Source: Oscarella lobularis
Lineage: Eukaryota; Porifera; Homoscleromorpha; Homosclerophorida; Oscarellidae
Assembly: GCF_947507565.1 (NCBI RefSeq)
Contig: NC_089179.1
Coordinates: 3,179,747 to 3,243,746, forward strand
DNA length: 64,000 nt
Direction: 5' to 3'
The notes beneath the pieces were generated by a model, which worked only from the letters and a program-made list of their open reading frames with translations, was not told the DNA's origin and did not search any database. Position numbers and translations under genes: made by a program. Of the stretch, positions 55,588 through 64,000 are shown one piece after another (positions within the stretch are counted from its first letter, which is position 1; every line of letters starts with the position of its first letter).

Positions 55588-57175
55588 TTTCGAGAAAGGT
55601 GACGAATGATGACGAAGGAGGCGGAGTCAGGGTGGAATGCACTTTCCCGGATGCGTCAAACCCGTATTTCCGCGTACATCGCTTTCGTTTATTTTTTTGC
55701 CCAAAAACGTTTTTCCATATTTACTGTCTGTAGAATTCGTTTTAGTTGCCGTGCCGTTCGTGCAGAAAGAGCTAAAGACTCGGCGTCCCTCGCACGCGCC
55801 GCGGCGTCCAATCAGCTACAGTGCGTCGTTGACGAATTAACAACTCGCTACCTAATTGGCCGAGAGCTGACAAGCTCGTCACACTTCCGCCAAGCGCGAG
55901 AGGCTATGAGACCGCCCACACGAACGCTGGCCGTTTTCCTCCTCCGTTGATCTTACGCGGCTAGTTTGCGTAATTTTTTCGCGTAATTCACCTGATCGGT
56001 CGAAAGTCCGCCATTTGCCACTAACGAGGTGAGAACACAGAAGCCGCTTCCCTTTCGAGAGAGAGAAACAGAAGCGTTCGCCAGGCGCCCCGTCATCTCG
56101 TGGGAAAGACGCGACGGCGAGCCCTTCGCCTTGTGTTTGTGTTTGTTGGAGAAACGAACGGGCGCTAAATAAAACTTTCCATCGCGTTCGATCACGTGGC
56201 ATTCCCCCCTTTTCTTCGCGAGCGAACGAAAGAGCGAACGCGCGAGCGAAGTAGTCAAGGAAGCGCGCTTCGACACACCGTAGGCGGGAAGCACGTCGCG
56301 CTAAACGCGGTGAGAGAGAGAGAGATACGCGATATAACGGGCCTCCTCTCGTCCCGATTCCTTCGCAAGAACGATCGCTAACGGGGGCCCCCTAATTCTC
56401 GTTTGATTCGTCGAACGGTCCAATAGCCGGATAAAGGTCGTATTTCGGAAGCCGCTCGCCGCGCGGCCGCCGAATCAGCATCATGGCGGAAGCGTTTTCT
56501 TTGTGCGCGATCTCCGCGTCTGTGATGATCTCCCCCCGTTGCCGCCCGAAATTCGATTTATCGTTTCTCTCGCTACGCGCCCTGGCGTCAATCCGCCGCG
56601 ACTGGTTCGCTTGCGGGATCACGAATAGGCGCTTAGAACCGGTTCGACACCCGAACGCGTTTCTTTTCGTCTCTCGGAAAGAAACGCGTCGACTTGGGGG
56701 GTCCCCTTTCGTTCGTCGCTCGCGATTGATCGACTCGCTTCTGACGCTCTATTGTCTAGTGCGAGCGGGTGACGCGAAGGACAGACGATCGACGAGGAAG
56801 CGAAGGTAACGCGATTCTACGCGCCCGCGATATCGAACGTTCTTCTTTCTCTCTAACCCTCGTCACGCGATTGCCCTCCCCTAAAAACGCTTCGAACGCA
56901 ACCCACGGACGTTGTTTCGCGGTCGTTTCCGTACGCTTTCGCGCTCGAGATCGAGATTGTCATGCAAAAATTGCGGTTTGACTGAAAGGGGCGGTCCGTC
57001 CTCGACGAAACGCCGGGTTCGTCGCCCCTTTCGGACACGTACGCGTCAGAAAACGACATTCGAAGCGCTAAAAAATCCCCGCGAAGCGATAAATCGCCGC
57101 GACGATAACAATCGACGACACGACGACAACGATCGACGAGTTTTTATTTATTTTTCTAATTGTACCTAGGAGACG
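55588..57175. other. GC-rich intergenic region, divergent promoters of GLRX and the ZMIZ gene
   Basis: About 1.6 kb separate the glutaredoxin start (-) from the ZMIZ start (+). The sequence is rich in CG and CGCG and has purine runs (GAGAGAGAGA at 56311-56321). On the minus strand 56622-56392 reads as an open stretch of 76 codons with a plausible C-terminal ending (KYDLYPAIGPFDESNEN), and 56294-55953 is a second open stretch. Neither has a start or splice partner I can defend. The ZMIZ 5' untranslated region probably occupies the last few hundred bases. Confidence 0.4.
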
Positions 57176-60100
57176 ATGCAGCATCCGCCCGTTATATCCG
57201 CAGCGGCCGGCAACGTCGCCGTGCCGGGCCCCGGCGGCGTTCCGACGATGGAACAGCACATACAACAGACGAACGAACGTCTCCAGTGCATTCATCAGTA
57301 CTTGGAGACACAGGCGATGTTCGCGTCGAGTGCTAAGGAATTGCTCGAGTGGTGTCGAGACGAGCGCGCCTTTCAGAAGCCTTTCGAACAGGGTCTCATG
57401 GCATGTCTTACGGTCGGTGGTCGCGGGATCGAATCCCGAAGAGCGCGATCCTTTTTCTTTTCTTTTTTTTTTTTCGTGCGCGGGGAGGGGTCGCGGGATC
57501 GAATCCCGTGCGCGATCCTTTTTCTCTTTTTTTTTTTCTATTTGTTTTACTGTGGTACTTTAGTGTAGTAGGATGCCCTCTTAGGACGCATTAGACGATC
57601 CCCCGTAGGAGATATCTCTGTCGTTTTCTTACTAATATCTTTGAGTGGTTGCTTCCTTGATGAGGCGAAACCCGGTCGAGGAATGCGTTCTTGTCCTTTG
57701 AACGGTTTCTCATCCTAATAGTCTCTAACCGGATTCATATTTCAGGTTATACACAAAGTCGCCGGGCAACCAGGATACGACTTGAATTTAGGTGAGACGC
57801 GCTCTTTTTGACCGTTTTTTTGGAGGGGGTTGTGGGTGTCCTATATTTAGTGTATTGAGGTTTAGTCTCGTCGCGCTTCAAATCCAATCAAGTCTAATTC
57901 ACTTGTCTAATTTGTGTGTGTGTGTGTGTGCGTAGCCTATCGCTTGATGGCCGTGTGCGCGTCCCATCGCAACAAACTGACGCCCAAGTTCTCCTGTAAG
58001 TACAGTAAAGAAATAATATTGATATGATTTTCCGATTTGATTTTCTTTTATATTTTTCCTAGCATTGCTCTCGTCCTGGTTCGACGATCTAAGTCGTTTG
58101 CAATTCATGAGACAGCAGCAGGGCGGCGATATTATGCAGGCGGACCGAGTTCCGCCGCCGCAGCCCTTGATCTCCGACTCCACTATACCGCTTCAGGAAC
58201 TCTCTCACACCCCGCGTCCTAGGTGCGTAACCCTTCTCCATATAAGTCTTTGAATTGAACGCTTCCTCTCTAGTACTGTCAACTGGCAGGGAAATCACAT
58301 CCCCCCGCCCCCACCCTCGCAGCCGCCGCCGCCGCCGCAGGGCGCCGGTCCGCACAACAGCCAATCGCTATCCATCGTCACAACGGTGTGGGGCGGCGTA
58401 TCGGCAACGCAGCAACAGCAGCAGCAACAACAACAACAGGGAGCGCCGCTGCCGCTCTCGACTACGACTACGTCAACGTCGGCGGTTTCATCAGCGCAAA
58501 TGAGCGCCCAGCCTCAGCAAACCGGTGCTACAGTGAGATACGCTCCCCCTCCCCCGCCGCCGCCGCTGCCACCGCCGCCGTCGTCGGACAATCCGATGTA
58601 TCAAGGAGGTTTTGCGCCTGGGAATACGAGAGGAAACGGTCTGCCGCCACCGCCGCCGCCTCCCCCTGACGGCACCGGTCAAGCGTCCGGTGGACCGGCG
58701 GCAGCGGCGGCCGCCGCCGCTGTTGCTGCCGCCGCCGCGACGGCGACGGCGACGGCGACGGCGCATGCCACCGCGCGAATTCAACAGCAGGAGGAAGAGC
58801 GACGGCGATTGGCTCATCAGGCGCACGTGAGCGGACACGGACAGCAACCGGGATCGTATCCCGGTCCCGCCGCGTATTTTCCGAAGCAGTATCCGGGACA
58901 GGGAATGGAACAGGGAATTTATCCGCGTCCGCCGCCGACGGGTCAACCGAGACCGAATCAGCCGATGTACGCGCAGCATCCGACGTGGCAACAGCAGCAG
59001 CAGCAGGCGCAGCAATCTCAGGTGCCCCCGCCCCCGCCACAGCAACAAGCAGACCAGCAGCATAGACAGCAGGGAATGAGATCGTTTCCCGCGCCGTTCA
59101 ACCGGCCCCAGCAATTGACGTTCGGCTATTCGGACCAACAGCCTCTCCACCAGCAACCGTCTCCACACGGCTACGGTCCGCCGCCCGGCCAAGGCATGGG
59201 CCAATCGTCCGTTTTCCCCCAGATGGCCGGCACTCCCGAAGGCATTCCGCCGGGTTTCCCCGATCCGAATCGTCTTCCGCCGCAGCAATTCATCGAGCGA
59301 CAAAAGCGGCCGTACGCTTCGGGTCCCGGACAATACGGGTACGGTCCGCCGCCGCCGCCGCCGCCGCCTCAACCGGACGCGCAACAAATGGGTCTCCCCG
59401 GGCAACCGCCAAGCTACATCGCAACAGCGCAATCGCCGCAATTCGTTAAACCGCCGAGCTATCCGTCGCCGTTTATGACGCAGGGGCCGCCGGCGGCGCC
59501 GCGTCGACCGTCGTTGCCTCCCTATCCCGGTCCGGGCGGCGCACGAGCTCCCATTGGGCAGGAACCAATGGTCGGAACGTCGACTGCTCCGTACGGTTCG
59601 TCCGTTTATAATCCGCCTCCCGCCGATCAGTCGGGGATGATTAATCGACAGCCGCCGCCTCCGCCGCCTCCGCCGCCGCCGCCGTCTGGGGGACCCGAAA
59701 TCAAGCCTGAGCCCGAAACGAAGCCCGGTAATAATTTATTGTATTTTTGAGAGATTCACGCGTGTATGTTGTTGTTGTTGTTTTTTTTTCTAGAAACGCT
59801 TCGCTTGTCTTTTCCCGTGCGAGACGGCGCCGTTTTGAATCCGTTTCGGCTTCAGCATAATTTGTCCGTGAGCAATCACGCGTTCTTTTTGAAAGATCAA
59901 GTGTACGGAACTCTCGATTCTCGGTCAGTATTCAGAGCAAAGTTTATTATTATTTATATATTATTATTATGTATTCAGCTCCGATCTCGAATTGCAATTC
60001 AAGTGCTATCATCACGAAGATAAGCTCGTTCAGACGAATTGGCCGGCGGCCGTGAGCGTGAGCGTCAATACGCATCCGGTTCACATCGAAAGGGTACGCG

Positions 60101-62020
60101 TGATGACGTCACTGAATGCGTAACATATAGTCTCTTTTCTTTTTATTAGGGAGACGGACGGTCGGCTCACAAGCCGCTCTACATCAAGAATTTGTGCCAG
60201 GCTGGACGCAATACGATACAAATTTCCGTGACGGCGTGCTGTTGCGTAGGTTTTGCTTATTTGTTCTTGCGCGTGACGTTTTATTTCTCTTCTCTCTCTC
60301 TAGTCTCATCTATTCGTCCTCCAATTGGTTCATCGTCCCTCGATTAATTCCGTTTTGCAGAGTCTCATCAAGAAGCGTCTGCTCGCCGTCGATTTGTGCA
60401 TACAGAAAAGTCAATGAGATAAATACGTTTTGGGGAAAAAAATTTTCATTTCTCTTTTTCTCTAGTTCGAGCCAATTTCGCTGCGACGAATCAACTTGGA
60501 AATCAAACGGGCGTCGAGCAGACGAGCATCAAAGTGTCGCTCAAGTGCCCCCTCTCGTTCCGACGAATCACGTTTCCGGCGAGAGGACGAGAATGTCGAC
60601 ACGTGCAGGTAAGAAGTCCAGAAGAGAGACAAATAAATAAATAAATAAATAAATAAAAATTATTTCAGTGTTTCGATCTTGAGTCGTATCTTCAACTGAA
60701 TTGCGAACGAGGCACGTGGAAGTGTCCTGTTTGCAGGTGCGTGCTTACACTGTATGCGTTGATGACGCGTTTCTTATTTTTTTCTTCCTCATAGCAAACC
60801 GGTGTCTCTGGAGTACATCGAAGTCGATCAATTTATTTGGGGAATTCTTACGACGATTGGAAAGTGAGAGTGCATGCGATACCGCATCATATGTATGATG
60901 ACGTCACGCCGATAATTTCTTTTAGAAGTAATGACGTAGATGAAGTTATGATCGATCCCGATTGTCACTGGAAGCCCGTCACTCCTCTAGCAAACGTCAA
61001 ATCCGAGCCAGACGGTACGCGTTTTCATTCATCAACTCTCGTCTTATAGTTTGATCGTTTGTGCGCGCAGATGCCGGCGTCTCTTTCGCCAAAATGAGAA
61101 AACTCGACGACGATAGCAACGTCGCCGGCTTTCGCTTTCCCGATCGACGTCCCCACGGCTCCGGCGCCGGATTGCCCATGCTGTCGGCGTCGGCGGCGGC
61201 GTCGACCGGACAGCACCCGCCCTCGTCCGCAGACTACAATCACCCTCACTATCAGACGTCGGCTGAGTCTACTAGCCAGCAAATGCAACACCAACCGCCG
61301 CCCCCGCCCCCGCCAGAACGTTTCCCCCCACCTTATCAACGCACTTACTCTCCGCGAGCCGCACAGCAACAGCTACAACAGCAACAGCAACCAGGTCCTC
61401 CACCAATGTTGCCGCACCAGCCTTCGTTGCAGCAGCAACAACAACAATCGCAAGCGCCTCCGCCTAGCTTGCCGTCTGGGCCCAATTTTCAGCCTCTCAT
61501 GCCGCCCTTTTCGGCGAAGAAAGTCGATCAGAGTGGTTCCGGCACGCGAAGCGGACCCGGAACTCCTCTCGGTCCGGGTGGCGTCGGCGGAAGCGGGCAA
61601 CAATTGCCGGCGCAATCGGTCGGAAGCGTTCCGACGACGTCGACTCTCGCGGACGGGGAGAGGATTGGGAATCCTGGAACTCCGTTGGTAAGTGTTATTG
61701 ACAATTTCTTTCTCAGATTTATATATTTATTTCTTTTAGGTTGATATTGATCCTTCGACGTTTTGCACGGGCGGACCCGGGTCCAATGCGCCGCCGAGCA
61801 ATATTTCGGTTACGGCGAACGTTTTGTCCGTGCGAAATTTTCCGTCCGCCGATGACGGTGGAATTGACGTAAGAATAATCAATTTGAGAGAAGGAATGAA
61901 TTCTATTTCTTTTTTTTGTAGCTTTTAGACGGTAGCGAAGATCTCCTGGGAGATCTTGGCGACTTGGGCGATTTAGCCGACGACAGCGAAATATTCAAGA
62001 TCTTTGATTCGGCCCCGTAG
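57176..62020 (+). CDS. ZMIZ1: ZMIZ1/ZMIZ2-type MIZ zinc-finger protein, 1205 aa
   Basis: Sixteen exons close to 1206 codons: 57176-57412, 57746-57791, 57936-57995, 58063-58222, 58274-59727, 59794-59923, 59979-60093, 60150-60245, 60304-60409, 60466-60608, 60669-60736, 60795-60863, 60926-61014, 61071-61687, 61740-61868 and 61922-62020. The N-terminal helical module ([15 protein letters not shown]...[15 protein letters not shown]) is the ZMIZ signature. A Pro/Gln-rich middle (about 180-650) has poly-Q, poly-P and poly-A runs. A PINIT-like region is followed by the MIZ/SP-RING finger (about 825-885) with zinc ligands in CPLSF, CRH, C and CPVC. The C terminus is acidic-hydrophobic ([14 protein letters not shown]), a likely transactivation tail. 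Family role: a PIAS-like transcriptional co-activator, possibly acting in SUMO ligation. It cannot be assigned to ZMIZ1 over ZMIZ2 and is probably pro-orthologous to both. Confidence 0.92.
57413..57545 (+). repeat. Two copies of a tRNA B-box-like unit in ZMIZ intron 1
   Basis: TCGCGGGATCGAATCCCG occurs at 57421-57438 and 57491-57508, each followed by a GCGCGATCC(T)n tail. The core GGATCGAATCC resembles a tRNA T-arm / B-box (consensus GGTTCGANTCC) with a 4-bp stem, ending in a T-run like a pol III terminator. No full cloverleaf or A-box upstream is visible, so this is at best a tRNA-derived remnant. The intron is one of the longest in the gene (333 nt). Confidence 0.5.
58386..59720 (+). repeat. 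Codon-repeat tracts (poly-Gln, poly-Pro, poly-Ala) in ZMIZ exon 5
   Basis: CAG/CAA runs (58408-58440, 58988-59008), CCG runs (58549-58575, 59348-59373, 59650-59688) and a GCN run with GAC GGC alternation (58697-58765) encode low-complexity protein. The antisense strand is also open for over 300 codons here because of this base composition. Confidence 0.85.
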
Positions 62021-62502
62021 ATTGAAAAAGATAGGCAGCACGAAGCAGATGGTCTTTTTTTTGTTTATTGAGAAAAATGGAGGCTGCTGGTCGGGTTGAA
62101 CAGCCGCCTCAGTGATTTTATTATTTCCCGACCCCGCCCTTCGCTCTATATTCCCTTCAGCCTCTCTCTGTGATTTCGTCGTCCCCTCCCTGCACTATTA
62201 TCTGAATTGGTATAGAATTGAAAGAAGGTATAGATCCAAATTTAATTGCAACTATTTGTGGAGTATTTTACATCCGTTATTTATTGTTTTTGACTGCTAA
62301 TTCTCTGAATGTTAAGGGCTAGATCTATTTTTTACATTAGCTAGAGGTAAATTCGGTAGGAATGAGAATATGTGACTGTTCTAGCCGGCGAACGTGTAAC
62401 GCGCTTTTAGAAAATTATTTTGTACTTGTGTATATATATAGGCTTCCTTGTAGTTGTCTATTCGCATCCGGGAACGTCGTCATTGCAGCAAACGTCACGC
62501 CG
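62021..62502. other. ZMIZ 3' flank and PAXIP1 promoter region
   Basis: A 482-bp gap between two plus-strand genes. It is AT-rich with several possible ATTTA motifs and no canonical AATAAA that I can find. No gene is seen. A TATATATATA run is at 62430-62440, about 65 bases before the PAXIP1 start codon. Confidence 0.45.
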
Positions 62503-64000
62503 ATGAACTTATTCGCTTCCGTGCGCTTCTTCCTCGCGTGCGACGGAGAAGAAAAGGTTCGCAAAGGAGTGGGAAACTCGTACTAAGCTCTCCTTCGTCG
62601 TCAGATCCTCGATCTTCTCGAAGGAGGCGGCGCCGCGGAAGAATTCACTCCGACGAGCGACGAAGTGACGCACGTCATCGCGTCCGTCGCCGAAGCCTCG
62701 TCTTTGGAGCGCACGAGCTCGAACGCCGTCGTAGTGACGGTAGAAACGCGCTATATTAGAAAAGAAAAATATTCGCGGTTTCTTACGTTTCTAGCCTGAA
62801 TGGGTTACGATGTGCGTCAAGTGCAATGCTTTGCTCAGGTAAATAGAGAAAACGCGTACGCAGACCTCTCTTATAAGGGCCCTCACACATAAATTTTAGT
62901 GACGAGATTAATTTAATTAATTGATTAATTTAATTAATTTACCTAATTAATTAATTGAGTAAAGATTGATTCTTTTTAGACCTGAACCGTTTTCTCCTCG
63001 ACCGAATCGTCTGTTTTCCGGGATCGTCGCGTGTCCGTCGCAGGTACGAGAATTATTGACCTTTTTTTAAAAGTCCATACTTCAGTTTTCTTCCCTTCAG
63101 ATGTCCGATTTCGATAGGGATGCCGTATGGGCGATGATAACGTTCTACGGTGGCCGATGTCAGGCGAGATTCGATTCAAATTGTACGCATCTTCTAGTGC
63201 CTCGTCCCATTGGCGTGAGTCGCGCGTGCCAGTCTTCGATCGGAATGCTGGACCGCGTTCTTTCGTAGGCCAAGTACGAATGCGCTCGTCGACACGACGA
63301 CGTCGTCAAAATCGTGACGCCGGATTGGATTGTCGCCAGCATCAAGAACGAAAAACTCGCGCTCGAAAGCGATTTCGTGCCTACGCTTGAAACGAAAGAT
63401 CGTGACGTCGGCGGAGATAAAGGAACCAATGGCGACGACGAGGAACCTAGGAAGAGTCCGGGGGGAAGTGTCGATGTCAACGGCGTTGTGGGGGAGGAGG
63501 AAGTCGAAAGAGAAGAAGCGATTGCTGTCGTCAAGGAAACGACGGGAACTGATCCTGTCAAAGAAGAAGAAGAAGAAGAAGAAGAAAAAGAAGAGGATGA
63601 TGATGAGAGCGTTTCTTGTATTTCCTACCAGAAAATTCCGGATATTGACGATAAAGAAGCAACGGTTGTGCAAGTAACGAAACCAATGTCGTCACCAGTG
63701 ACTACGCGCGTAGACGAAATAGTTGTTTCACCGAGGGCAGAGACTTCAGGTTAGAACAGGACTCTCGTTCTTTTTGTATGAAGTTGCAATAACGTAGCGC
63801 GTGCTTCTAGCCTACCTAGCCGGTTGCGTCTTCGTCATCTCCGACTACCAAGGATTCGTCGACGCGGAGACGCGGTTGACGTGGAAAAAGGTAGGATAAA
63901 AAAATACGTCTTTTTTTCTTACTCGAGACGCTACGCGTACGCGCAGCACATAGCCACGCGCGGCGGAACCGTATTGCCGAACTACGACAAGTGGATGTGC
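62503..64000 (+). CDS. PAXIP1: PAXIP1 (PTIP), N-terminal part, continues past window end
   Basis: Exons 62503-62556, 62605-62739, 62795-62838, 62980-63043, 63101-63214, 63269-63749, 63811-63890 and 63947->64000 join in one frame. The first BRCT domain (MNLFASVRFFLAC..., WVTMCVKCNALL) and second BRCT (CPSQMSDFDRDAVWAMITFYGG, then THLLVPRP, IVTPDWIVASI) are in the tandem order of PTIP. An acidic linker with a poly-Glu run (63565-63595) follows, where vertebrate PTIP also has a Glu-rich stretch. The third BRCT begins at 63811 (LAGCVFVISDYQGF) and is cut by the window edge. The family bridges MLL3/4 methyltransferase complexes and DNA-damage signalling by reading phosphopeptides. The short start (M N L F) is supported by the reading frame and a Kozak-like context (GCCGATGAAC). 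Confidence 0.9.

Noticed and set aside
58491-59441. A 316-codon antisense open frame, very Arg/Leu-rich
   Set aside because: It is the complement of the CCG/CAG-rich exon 5 of the ZMIZ gene. Codon repeats keep the antisense frame open, and the product has no domain.

Overview
The window is animal nuclear DNA. Genes are split by many short GT-AG introns (often 45-60 nt), intergenic gaps can be under 250 bp, and most genes are recognisable metazoan families: an axonemal dynein heavy chain, a PTPN13-type phosphatase, a ZMIZ-type MIZ-finger protein, PAXIP1/PTIP and an ankyrin-ROCO-death protein. No prokaryotic, viral or organellar operon structure is seen. Compact introns plus a conserved ciliary and nuclear gene set would fit an early-branching animal such as a sponge, but that placement is inference only.

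Layout. 1-986: 3' end of an EFCAB5-like gene (+). 1667-2766: secreted protein of unknown function (-). 3301-5540: single-pass surface protein with a predicted beta-rich ectodomain (+). About 5.7-17.0 kb: accessory region bounded by two diverged inverted arms (about 5.7-7.5 kb and 15.0-17.0 kb). Each arm carries exon-like blocks with conserved splice sites and a run of AGGTCAATGGA minisatellite units. Between the arms lie an MFS transporter (10325-11670, -), several minisatellites, a pair of covarying stem-loops, and much DNA in which I see no gene. 17.65-22.5 kb: a tandem duplication carrying two NHL-propeller/BTB/BACK genes, each preceded by the same broken small membrane-protein fragment. 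22854-28116: ankyrin-ROC-COR-death gene whose ankyrin repeats are one per 99-nt exon. 28341-43604: complete 24-exon DNAH10. 43772-45920: P-loop ATPase-like gene. 46495-55083: complete 42-exon PTPN13 homologue (KIND-FERM-5xPDZ-PTP). 55205-55587: glutaredoxin (-). 57176-62020: complete ZMIZ1/2 homologue. 62503 to the window end: 5' half of PAXIP1.

The genes do not form one pathway. DNAH10, and possibly the EFCAB5-like protein, are ciliary. PTPN13 and the ROCO protein are signalling scaffolds. ZMIZ and PAXIP1 are neighbouring nuclear transcription/chromatin or DNA-damage factors. Exon joins were built by hand from splice sites and reading-frame continuity. Every long gene model closes to a whole number of codons with no internal stop, which is the main support for the joins.
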